From Struthio camelus (Eukaryota > Chordata > Aves > Struthioniformes > Struthionidae), in the NCBI RefSeq assembly GCF_040807025.1, contig NC_090968.1, positions 7,677,906 to 7,741,905 on the forward strand: 64,000 nucleotides of DNA, written 5' to 3'. Below are positions 1-11,013 of the stretch, piece by piece (positions within the stretch are counted from its first letter, which is position 1; each line of letters opens with the position of its first letter). The notes beneath the pieces were generated by a model. It had not been told where the DNA came from. It saw nothing but the letters and a program-made list of their open reading frames with translations, and did no database searches. The position numbers and the translations under genes were made by a program.

Positions 1-1086
1 GCAAGGATGTCAAAACCAGTTAATTCTGGGTTTGATCTGAGAAAGCTAATATTTTTCTCTGTGATATTTTTTATGAAGTTCTGTTTACTTATGATTGTCT
101 GACTCACTTACTTAGCCATAATGGATTTAGGACACAGCTTTCAAGTAGCTCTGCATTTTTCTGCCCCCCCCCCTCATTGCTCAGCCCTAGCAAGTCAAGG
201 GCTGGCTTTGGCTTTTTTTTTTTCCCCCCCCCCTTTTTTTTTTTTTAAAAATACACGTGGATTTGGACAAGAAGAGCATAACATTGACAGAAAGAAACCC
301 AGTGGTGCAGACGATCTGGGGGGAAAGGAAGAAGCTGGTCTGTCACTGCAAGCAGAGCAAGCGTCCATCCTGCACATCGCTCCTGCCCGCACACGAGCCT
401 GCAAACGCTGGGGTTCAGTTATGAGCTCCCCGAGCTCAGTGAAGAGCAGACCTCTCCACTGCTGCCCTGTGCCTGGACTCAACCCATCACCGGCTTCCCA
501 GCAGCTCCGACGCTCGGGTGAAGGCTGCTGGTTTTCTGCTCCCCGGTGGGGCCGAAGATGGCAGCAGCAGCGTTTCGCAGCCCGCAGCATTGCTGTTTCA
601 GCTGGTGACCCCATGCTCAGAGGCCTCATCCTGCCAGAGGCATTTCACCTAGACGGGACGGGACAGGCGTGCAGAAACGCCATCCGAAGGTGCCCGAGTC
701 GGGAGCTGGCCGGGACCCCGCAGGCTGCACCCGCCGCTGGGACAGCCCCCGTCCCCGCGCCTCCGCGGGGCAACACTGACATCTAGAGGCTCGCTCACCA
801 CCGGGAAGGACCGCGGGCCACGCGCCGGACCCCGCGCCGACCGGCGGGCGGGATGGGACCCAGGCGGGGATGCTCCGCGCCGCCTCCCACGCTCCCGCTC
901 CCCAGCCACGGCACAGCGGCTCCGGAGCGGGCATCCATCCAGCTTGCCTGGAAGGCACCGGGAAAGGCAGCCGGGTGGTGAGCAGCTGGGCCAGCCCAGC
1001 ACACACGTACCCGGGCGTCAAGCGCCGCCCCACCACGTGCACCCAGAGCCAGGAACGGGGCAAAGCAGCAGGAACGGTTTCCTTAC
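1..1086 (-). other. SFRP1 intron 2 (part), with homopyrimidine block
   Basis: The exon 2 donor is at 1086 and no netrin-like exon follows, so this is intronic. It holds a C10 run (164-173) and a T11-C10-T13 homopyrimidine block (213-246). From about 600 on it is GC-rich. Open frames here have no recognisable protein content. Confidence 0.8.
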
Positions 1087-4000
1087 CAAACTCGCTGGCA
1101 CACAGGTGCTCCACGATGGCCTCCGACTTCATCTCGTTGTCGCAAGGGGGGCACACGGTCGTTCCTGGCAAGGGAGAGGAGAGGCCGTGAGGAGCAGGCT
1201 CGAGGAAGCAGCCCTAGAGCCAGGCTGCTCGCCGGCCGCCCCGTGGGACGCCCCGCCGGGCCGCTCCAGCCGGGCGCAGCGCCCAGCCCCGGGGCACGGC
1301 TCCCCACCGCGGGACGGCGCGGCCGGCTGCGGGCTCGCTGGGCCTCGCCGCTCCGGTGCGGGGGACGCCAGCTCCGCTCGCCAGCCGCTCCGGCGCGGGA
1401 GACGCCCTCCCGGCACGGACAGCAGCCCGGGACGCTCCACTGGGATCCATCTCGGGAGGAAAACTCGTTCCATCCAGAGAATAAGAAACCGCTTCCAGGT
1501 TCCTGTCTCCAGCCGGAGCAGAGACCACCCAGCAGCACAGACGCAGATTTATGCTACCGACGGATAAATTTATTGAGCTGGGAGACGCTGCTGCTGTTCC
1601 CGGTCCAGCGGGACGGCAGGCTCTTTCCCACACAAGAGCTGTTCTCCAGGCCTGTGCTGCAGCGCAGCACCCGCCACTGCCCCGCTGGGCACAAAACGGG
1701 GAGGGGGACCCCGGCCCGGCACCCAGCGCGGCCGGCCGGGAGGGCGCTGCCACGACCCTTGCAGACGCAGTCAGGTCTCTTCAACCACAGGTGCCCCCCC
1801 AGGACTTCAGGCAAAATGCTGGGTTTTTGGCTGCCGCTGGTTTCTCCCCTGCGGTCCGTTCTGTGCCAAATGCAAATTCCTGGGGCCATGCACCGTGTCT
1901 TTATTAGTCACATACGCAGGACAACTGGCCTTCCAGCTGCCCCGACGTACGAACAACTAACAAGGTACAAGGTGGTGGTTGCAGCACCCGGAAGCCAACA
2001 ACCCCGCTCAGGGGTGTCTCTGTCCCTGGGAGACAAGGCAGCACAGCTAGAGAACAGCCGCCTCCAAGACCCTAACATGCCAGCACGTCCTACCACCTCT
2101 ACTTACAGCGACACAGACAGAAGCAAGAGGCAGCCTTTGGGGATGCGGTGACATCCCCAGGACTTCATTTTTAAGTGAGCAGTCAAGGGAGATTTCCACG
2201 CAGGCTGCACGTTTAATGAACTCACGGAGCGGGAGCAGGGATGCTGGCAGGAGGGTGACAGCCCCCGCGGCATCTCAGCCGCAGGGCCAAGAGGTTAGTT
2301 GCTGCGCCGGAGACCATCCCGAGCCCACGGCGGGACGGAGGCACCTGCCGCACATCGGCTCATCGGCCCCACGCACCCAAAGCGGGAGGGAAGAAAAAGG
2401 ACTCATCTGTTCCTTGGCAGGAACGCAGGCCTCGTCCCTGCTGCACGGCGGCAGCCGCCGGGTCCCTCCGGCACCGGCAGCCCGGTGCAGAGCCAGCGGC
2501 ACCGGACCCGACCGCAGGGCAAGAGGCCGGTGCCGACCCAGCACCCGCAGCAGCCTCCGCCGCAGGTTCCCGGGGCGCCACGTCTGCCCCGTTCCCACGG
2601 CCCCTCGCGCCCAGCCCAGCGCCCGCCGCCTCCAGCGCAGCCACAGCGCCACTCCAGCGTCCCGGCGAGGCTGCGTGGCGCCGCTTTGCCCCCAGCCCGC
2701 CGAGGAGGGGACCTCCCCCCGGGACACCCCCGTGCGCCCAGGTCAGGACCGGCAACGCCGGGGCCCAGGCTGGCTCCTGCGCAGCCCTGTCCCCCGGCTT
2801 CGGGGTCCCAGCAGCGCTCAGTGCCCGAGGCGCCACCGCTCCAGGGTCGGGCCGCGCGGCGATTTCAACCCAAGCGGCAAGCAGGCGTGGGGTAAAGACC
2901 GGTCACCATCTCTTACCCCGCAGCAGTTACGATGGGGCCCGTTTTCTGCATTTGGCAGCTTTACTCCAAGCACAACTTCAGCCTGTTTCCAGCTTGCTTT
3001 TCCCCCGCTGACCATTTTCTAACGCATGGCTTTAGAGCCGGCTTACTCCAGGGGCAGGAAAAGGAATGTGTAATGCTATATTAATCTGCAACTCCCCTGA
3101 TGCATCCTGTGGGCCTGCAGGCTTTACCGCCTCGTGCTTAAGGAGAAAGGAATTCGGCAGGTCAGCTCTTTGAGAGGCAGAAACAAATTCCAATTTTAAG
3201 GTGTTAATGGGGGAAAATACTGAAAGGGCTCGTTCTTATTAATGCCCAGAGAAAAAGGGGGGACACTGCTGGCTTCTGACCTTCTTTAAATCAACAGGAA
3301 ACACACCCCAGTGCCTGGAGTCGAAGGGGGCTCCAGGAGCCTGCGCTAACAGAAAGCCGTGCACACGCCATGCACGAGCTCCCTCGGCTGCAGAGCCCCG
3401 GGGGGCAGAGGGCCCCCGCGAGCCGCAGCGCAGCGCCCAGCCGGGGCCGGGCCGCAGGGCGCGCGCTCTTCAGGACGCATCACGGCGCCCCGAGCTGGCG
3501 TGCACGAACCGCTCGGCCGCTCACAAGCTCCAGCCCCCGTTTTCCTGCCCCAGCGCCACGTTCAGAGCTGTGACAGAGCGTCAGCGCCAGCGCAGGAGAA
3601 CTCGCTGCGGTGGTTCAGCTTCCAGCCGTGGCTGCAATCGCCTTCCAAGTGTGCTCTGCTCCCTCTCAGCTGCTCGGGGCCCCAGAGCCAAGGCACGCAG
3701 CGTACCTGGTACGGGGAGCCCGCTCCCTCTCCGCAGGTTATCCATAGGCAACTGCATGCCAGATCCCTCTGCTGCAGGTCAGCGTCACTCCATGAAAGCC
3801 AGCGCACCTGAGGGCACCAGGTCTAGCCCAGACGGTTTCCAGAGGGCCTCGCCTTCTCCCTCAGAGAAAGGGTTTTCCAGCAAGATTGCTGGTCCCTTCT
3901 TGCAGGGGTGCTCCAGGCGGTGGGATGAGCACAGGGGGCTCAGCCTGACCCACCTCTGGGGCTCCCACGGCTCAGCTATCACGTGCAATAGTCTCTCCTA

Positions 4001-7000
4001 CAGCTGGGCTGCCTGAAATACTTCCAAGCAGCTAGGGGGATGCAAAGACGGCTGCATAAACTTCTCTACTGAACATTCAAGAGCATTCACATTTGTACAA
4101 GAATTTTAAAGACTTACTTTCTGTAAACATCTCTGCAAACAAATTGCTCATTTAAAAATGCATGGGACATAAGATTTGTGAACCCTATTTAGCAGATGCT
4201 GCATTTCTCTGAGCGGCTGTGATACTTGCGTGCACCACTTCCCCAGCTCTGATTACTAATTCATGCTTCAAGTGAACTGTGAATGCACCCTGAAGGTTGT
4301 GCAGAATAAGTCCTCTCTGCATCCCAAACGCGAGGCGGCAAGAGAGATCCACAAACGCTTGAAGCCTGAGCTGACATGATTTGTTGTAGTGAGGTCACTT
4401 TAGCACTGCCTGAGAACGACACAGTGCCGAAACGCTGTGCCGGTGAGATGTTAGCAGCACCAGGAGACAGCAGTGTCGTCCCAGCCCAATGCTGCCCTCA
4501 GGATGGTCTGAAAACTCAGTGAAAAGTTAGTTGTCCAACTACGCAGGGAAAACGGAGCAGACGCTGCTCACGTTGAGGACTGCTCCCAGCTCTCGGGCAA
4601 TTCATGCTTCTAAAAGGCACGACCAGCGAGCAGCCCAGAGGGCAGCGAACCTGCGAAGGGGCAGCTCAGTCCCTGCCTCTCCCAGGAGCGCGCTTGGCTG
4701 GCAAGTCCCGGGGGAATAAAAGCAACCCTTGAACACGCACACACAATGTGACGGCAGTCTCGACCAAGGGACTAAGTTCACACGGGACAGCGATTTTAGA
4801 GCCTGCATGAAAACAAAGAGCTTCCTCCAGCAATGGCATGGGTGAGCACGAGCCGCAGTCAGAGAGCTAGCGTGTCTGCGCGGCCGTTTGCTCCGCGCAG
4901 GGAGAGGCTGCATCCCCGGGAGCGAGAGCACCCCGGCCCTCGCCCCGCAGCACGGGAGCACACGCTGCACGAGCCTCCACCTTCAGACCCTGCTGCCGAG
5001 ACACAGCAGGGACAGAGACTGCCTGCACATCCCCAGCGAGCCTCCCGAGCCAGGCGTGCTCCCTGCCCACGCCGCACAGCTGCTCCCGAGCCGGCTGCCT
5101 CCGCACGGCCAGCGCTGGGTCCCTCTCGCCCGCCCCGTCCCACCAGCCCGAGCCGCTGCTCCCCGCATCCCTCTGCGGCTGCCCCGGCACCGACTCCCGC
5201 AGCACCCCAGGCACACTGCCCCTCCGCTCCAAAAACGGGCAAACCAAACGATAACTGGATAACTCCACCAAGTACGAGCATCGCTGGGAAAAGCAAGACA
5301 ATACTGTATAACCCCTCGAGAGGGGGGACCCGGGCTGGCTGGGCCAGGGCTCTCTGCGGAGCTGAGCATAAAGCCTTTGTTTGCTAAAGATAATCGCGCT
5401 TGAGCAGCCTTCGCAGTGGCGAGCTGCTCTTCAGACGAGCTCCGGACGCACCGCGCGAAAGTCGCTGGAGTTGTTCAGCCGCAACACGGCGCCGCCAGCC
5501 CCGAGCTCTTCCAAGGGAGCCTGCGCTTCTGCTGGCAGCGAAACGGGGCCGCTCTCCCTTTCAAACGCAGCTCCGGACACAAGGGTTGAGGGAAATCACA
5601 ATCTCCTTTATAATTCCCTGCCGTCCCTCTCTGCAAAAAATCTTTCCTGCCAGCTTTTCAAAATGCTTTAAGGTAGGATGGCTGAACTAGGCACTAGGGC
5701 ATTCATTTATTTTAAAAGTTTTAATCAACAAGCAACACCCATTGTAACTCACTGCAAAAAAGATGGTCTAATTTCAAACAGGCTTGTTGAATATAATCAA
5801 AACAAACAAGAATTACTTCCGCTTGCTCCAGTAGTTTCTTAGCAAGCCTCTTGCAGCACCCTCTCCGGTGCGCAGCCCCTGCCCAGCACGCTCTCCAACG
5901 CGCTGCCCCTACCTGAGGGGATGGGGCTGGTTTTCTGCTCTACGCGCAGCCTCCTCCGCCGAGGCTACATCCTTAGAGTGTGCCGCCCAGCCGCCGCGCT
6001 GGAGCGGCTCGGAAAGCGGGACACCACCATCAGGTGGATCTGCACCGTTTATTCAGGTCAGGCAACGCTTTCTGCCGCGTGGGAACACGCGCCCTAGCGC
6101 TGTGGAGCAGTTCCACCAACTCCGGTGCGGGAGAGAAACTCTTCCTGGGGAGATGCAGCGCGGCGCCCTTCCCATCGCAGGGAAGCTGGTCGCAGGCATC
6201 TGAGCCCACCCCAGGCACCGGCTGCGGAGCCGCGGCAGCCGCACGCCCGCCGCTCCTGGCTGTCCGCTCACGCGCGCCGCCTGCCCCAGACCAGCAGCAA
6301 GATAAAGGCGCCGAGCAGGCAGGACGCCCGTCCAGGGACAAGGCGCACACAGCAGCTGCCGCGCAGGATGCTAGCGGAGCGCGTGCTTGAGGCTGCCAGT
6401 GCCGCTGGCAGCTGGAGAAGGGACTGCTCCGGAGAAGGGGCGACCAGGGGAGCCTTGCCCTGCCGCAAGACCCCTTCCACCCAGCGCAGCCTCTCCTGTG
6501 CTAGTCGCTGCTCTGCCACCCAGGAGAAGGGGCGAGGAGAGGGGCCACGGCTCCAGGCGCACACCTTACCTTTGGGCCTGGAGACCTCGGTGGCATTGGG
6601 AGCCGTCATCGCGATGCAGACGTCGTCCTGGGGAAACTGGTCGCACTTGAGCATCTCTGGCCAGAAAAAGCCAAAGAACTGCATGACAGGCTCGCAGGAG
6701 TCACGCACGGCCTCGCAGAGCCAGCGGCACGGGTAGACCGGCCGGTCCAGGCACACAGGGGCGAAGAGGGAGCAGAGGAAGACCTGGGTGCCCATGTGGC
6801 AGTTCTTGTTGAGTAGCGGCACCCAGCTGCTCGCCTGGTGCTTCACCTCAGCCATGGTCTCGTGGTCCAGCAGGTTGGGCAGCACCATCTTGTCGTAGCC
6901 CACGCTGTGGCAGAGGCGCAGGTCGGCAGGGATGGCCACGCACTGGTGCGGCTTGGTGTAAAACCGCCCGCCGGGATAGGGGCCCAGGTCGGACTGGTAG

Positions 7001-7113
7001 CTCACGTAGTCGTACTCGCTGGCCTCGCTGCGCGCCAGCAGCCCGGCGGCCAGGGCCAGCAGCGCCAGCAGCGCCCGCAGCGCCGGCCCGCAGCCGCCCC
7101 GCGCCCGCCCCAT
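1087..7113 (-). CDS. SFRP1: Secreted frizzled-related protein 1, coding exons 1-2 (3' part outside window)
   Basis: Secreted Wnt antagonist. Exon 1 runs 7113-6570 (ATG at 7113) and ends in a GTAAGG donor; exon 2 runs 1164-1087 after a TTGCCAG acceptor and ends in another GTAAGG donor. Together they give about 207 residues. Residues 1-31 look like a signal peptide (leucine/alanine-rich core). Residues 58-166 form the frizzled cysteine-rich domain with exactly ten cysteines (58, 68, 105, 114, 121, 129, 133, 140, 157, 166). An N-glycosylation site NAT starts at 173. Exon 2 carries the linker CPPC and the ASEF junction. The text SEYDYVSYQSD and the MQFFGF segment match SFRP1 rather than SFRP2 or SFRP5. 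The netrin-like domain (exon 3) is not in 1-1086 and must lie to the left, so the gene is cut by the window edge. GOLGA7 next door in divergent orientation supports the assignment. Confidence 0.96.
1165..6569 (-). other. SFRP1 intron 1
   Basis: 5,405-bp intron bounded by the GTAAGG donor (6569) and TTGCCAG acceptor (1165). GC/CpG-rich stretches lie at about 1170-1460, 2230-2880 and 4830-5260, separated by AT-richer DNA around 3020-3300, 4020-4420 and 5640-5850. I see no exon, RNA gene or clear transposon. Confidence 0.8.
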
Positions 7114-7700
7114 GGCCGCGCCCGCCCGGCCCCGCTGCCGCCGCCCGCCCGACGGCCGCCGACGGCGCCGCTGCCGCCGCTCGCGGGGCTCCCGCCCGGG
7201 CGCGCAGCCGCTGCCGCCGCTGCCCCCGCCGGCTCCCGGCGCCCCCCGCCGCCCAGGTGCCGCCGCCGCTCCGGCCCCGGCCCCGCTCCGGCCCCGGTCT
7301 GGCCCCGCCGCGCCGCGCCGCGGGTTTGTGAGCCCCCGGCAGCCAATCAGGGCGGCGCCGCCCGCCGCGCTCGCCCGTCGGTGTCAATCACCGGCCCCGG
7401 GAGCCAATCCCGCCCTGGCCCCGGCCCTGGCCCCGGCCCCGCCGCGCCGCCCCGGCCCGGCCCGGCCCGGCCCGACGGCGCCGCGCCCGGGCGGCCCCAG
7501 CCCCGGCCCCGGCCCCGACCTCGGCCCCGGCCCCGGCCCGGCGCGAGCGGGGACCCGCGGCGGCGCCCGCCCGCTCCCGCCGCCCCGACGGAGCCGCGCG
7601 GCCCGGGCGCCGCAGCGCGGGGTGACGCCGCAGCCGGCGTTTTCCCACCTCCCTGCGGCATCGCCCGCCCGGCGGGGGACGTGGGGACGCCGGAGCCCCG
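7114..7700 (-). promoter_or_regulatory. SFRP1: SFRP1 CpG-island promoter and 5' UTR
   Basis: Extremely CpG-dense sequence directly upstream of the SFRP1 ATG. Two CCAAT boxes (plus-strand CCAAT at 7343-7347 and 7404-7408, 61 bp apart) are candidate NF-Y sites. GGCCCC-type repeats lie at about 7415-7440 and 7496-7540. No TATA box is evident, so initiation is probably dispersed. CpG-island promoters of this kind are typical of SFRP genes. Confidence 0.75.
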
Positions 7701-7993
7701 CGCCGGCGAGGTGCTCTGGGCAGCCGGTGGGAGTTTCAAAAGCAGCGTCAAGTTCCCCTGGCTTTGGACACACGAGCGCAGGGGCGACCCTGCTGCGTGC
7801 CTGCTGCCTCCGCGGGCACCGAAAGCCTGGCTGCCTCCTGTGCGCCCTGGGGTGTCAGAGCCTGAGCGGCTCTGGAAGGCCCAAGCACCCTGAACGGTTT
7901 TTCCAAGGTTGCAAAATGTTTCTGAGAACCTGGACTGGACCCTGCAGACCTCATTTCCCTATGGACAAATTCCAACGAAAACTATGGTATTTG

Positions 7994-8000
<7 letters not shown>

Positions 8001-8025
<25 letters not shown>

Positions 8026-8037
8026 CAAGAGAGAGAG
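8001..8037 (+). repeat. (GA)n microsatellite
   Basis: Uninterrupted GA from 8001 to 8025, then CAAGAGAGAGAG, preceded by a short A run. Confidence 0.95.
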
Positions 8038-10961
8038 TAGGTCTGTTTCTTAAAGAGGTACTGCGCTCTGGGAAACCTGGCTTCAATCTTCAGTCCTGCC
8101 AGGGAAGCTGAAGCTGTGCAACAGCAGTGTCCACTGTCCCCTAACAGCACTGCCAGCCCCTTGCCAGCCCCTCGCTGGAGAATGGCACAGCATAAAGCAA
8201 AGCAGCAGTGCTGCCTGCCACAGGCCAGCGCTTTCTGGAGCTCCTGGAAGCGACTGCTCCAGACAGCTTTGCGGGGCAAGACTTGGGCCACAGCAAGTCT
8301 AACGGCTTGCAGTTGCAGCCAACGCATTCCCCTGCAGAGTCCAGGACTGGCCTCGAAAGGATCCGCGGCCAGACCAGGCTTCCTCCAGGGAACCGCAGGT
8401 CATGGGAAAATCCAGCGCAGGGTCTGGATACCTGCATATTTCCTTACCTCAGACTGGCCCCCACTTTTGTTTCAGTCTTAAATGAGACCCGGTCTTAAAA
8501 ACCCAGGCTGGAGAGGAATCACCCAGCCCTGATGTGGAACGGGATGCCAGGAGACGCTTGTCACAGCATGGCTGTGTTAGAGCGGAGAGGGGAGAAATCA
8601 GCCCTGTTCCCCCAGTGGGCCTGCAAAGCGCTCAGTGCTCCCCAAAGCCAGGAGTGAAACGCACTCAGGGAGGTGGCAGCGAATCTCCCCGGGTGCCAGA
8701 ACAGACATGCCACGGGCAGAGCGGGGTGCCTCTCGGCTTGAGCCGGGCGGAAGGAGCTGTCTCACTCTCCATGAGAACAAGATTTGTCCATCAAGCAAAT
8801 CTGCCCCATGTGCCCAGGCATCCACCTCCAAGTGAGTTCTCCTAAGCTCCCTCCTCTGGAATCATACAAAGCTCCCGTTACTGCTGCTGCCTTTTGCTTA
8901 AACAGCTTGTGCTATTTAATACAGGAACTACAGCTCATTGAGAGGTAAATGGAAGAGGCTCTGCAGCCTGGAAGCTGAAAGAGCCACTTTCACCTGAAGC
9001 CTAACAGAAGAGAGAAGCCAGTTAGCACTACTAATGAAGTGGAGAATTCAGCAGTAAACAAGAGAAATCGTAGCCATGAGGTGCCAGTAGCTGAAAGAAA
9101 GAGGCAATTGGATGGAGCGGGGCCCTCTCCTGCTGCTTGGGCTCAGTAAATGGTAGCAAAGTGCTGATCACTGTTTGCACCAAGAAAGAGCTGCAAAATG
9201 GACTTCTCATCCCATGGGGAATTCTGACATCCTAGAATCTGCCGATTTAGAAACATTGAAACATTTTGGTTTGAGACTGTACAATATTGCAATGTCCAAG
9301 TAGCGTGATATAATGTGGTTTGCAGAACAAAAAACACTGATCTGCTTCAGGACTCCTTGGCTGAATTGCTTTCAAGAACCTTTGCAAGAGCTGTGTTCTC
9401 AGGGATGAGTCTCTGGTCCAGAACGCAGACCCTCTTCTCCTTTGGGGCACTTGGGGACCAACGTATGCAAGTAACTCCCCGTTTTTGCTTGCAAGACCAT
9501 AAGAAAGTCTCAGTGCCTCTCCATTTCAGAGTTGCAATGAGCTGAGCCATCTGACTTGTTTTACCTGGCTATAAAATCTTTTTATTCTAGGCTGAACAGT
9601 GTGATAGAAACATCATAGCTAGGCAGGCAAGATGGGGATTTACGAAAGCTCTTGTTCAAGAGCTGGAGAGCTCTCCAAAAGTGACAGCTGTAACGCTGCA
9701 ATAAAACTACAGTCATCATTCTGGTTGTCCACAGCTGAGCAAACACCACAGGTAGAAAGGTAAATGTCCTCTCATGATTGTTCCAGGGACGACGGGTGGT
9801 ACGACATGCCTGCACTGCTTACTGGGCTGGATGCAACCCTGACATATGGGAGGGCAGTTGCTGAGGTCCAAGGGCTGCCCACCAGAGTTCAGATTTCCTG
9901 ATCCCAGTAGGAAAGCTACAAGATGGTGCGTTTTGGTTGCTAAATCCATCCACACTCAAAGTGTGTATGGACAGTATGGACAAAGTTGCACTCCTGACCT
10001 CAGCCCAGGGAGAGTCTTCACTGGCTCCTCTCTCTGCTGTGTTTGATATCCATGTTCACGGCAGCGGCACCTATACGGGCATCCAAGAGTGAATCGCAAA
10101 CTGAAGCAGAATTGTCCAGCACACCATCTTTTCCTTAAAAAACAAACAAACCAAAAAAAAGAAAAAGAAAAACCACAGCTCCGGTCTAGACCACTAAATT
10201 GCTTAATACACTATGTAAAGCCCCTTGAGTAACAGCTGCCCAAGATGGGCTGCTCTTCCAACAAACCCTTTCCAAACTGGGTGTTAACTTTCCTGAGTGA
10301 AGCCTGTGCAGCCATTTCAGTTGGTAATTATGTAGCCTGCTGTTTAAGCCTGCACGTAGTCTCTAATGTCATCATTTAACTTTGCTTTATAGCCATTTGT
10401 TGCTGGCTTTCCCACAGGGGCTAACATGTTCTTATTGAATAATGAGACGCTTTGCAACATGCACGGTTTTGGCTATTCCAAGTCATCTTCTACTCTTTTT
10501 GAAAAGCCCAGCCCAATTAACCATGCTTGTTTGTGCCTCCATCGTTAATCCCTGCAGCCTGCAGGGCCCAAGCGCTCAGCCATCCACCGCGGCTTCCTCT
10601 GCCGGCCGTGCCCAGCCGGGGGTACTGCTGTCCTTCGTGCCAGCCTGCTCCGGGCTCGCAGCCTCGGAGGGACCGGACAGGGCTGACGGGCAGCTGGCAC
10701 CGCTGTGCCCTCACCAAGGCAACCGAAAAGGCATCACCAAGCCAGAGCAGAAAGCGATGCGGGAGGGCCTGTAAACCTCAAGCCCTCGGGCTGGTCCTCG
10801 GGGCTCCACCTGGTGCAGCGCGCTGCCCCGAGACCACCGGGGAGGCCCTGAGCCGCGCACCCTCGGCACCCACCTCTGCCCGCACAGCGGGGCCCCGGCC
10901 CGCCCATCGGCCCCGCCGGCCGTGGGGCAGCAGCCGCCCAAAGGGGCCGCGGGGCTCGCGC

Positions 10962-11013
10962 GGCCCTGGCCCCGGCCCCGGCCCCGGCCCCAGCCCCGGC
11001 CCCGGCCCCGGCG
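10962..11013 (+). repeat. GGCCCC hexanucleotide repeat
   Basis: About eight near-perfect GGCCCC units with one T and one A interruption, inside a CpG-rich block. The minus strand reads GGGGCC and could form G-quadruplexes. Confidence 0.85.

Noticed and set aside
6838-7893. 351-codon plus-strand open frame
   Set aside because: Antisense to SFRP1 exon 1 and its promoter; Pro/Arg/Ala-rich from GGCCCC repeats.
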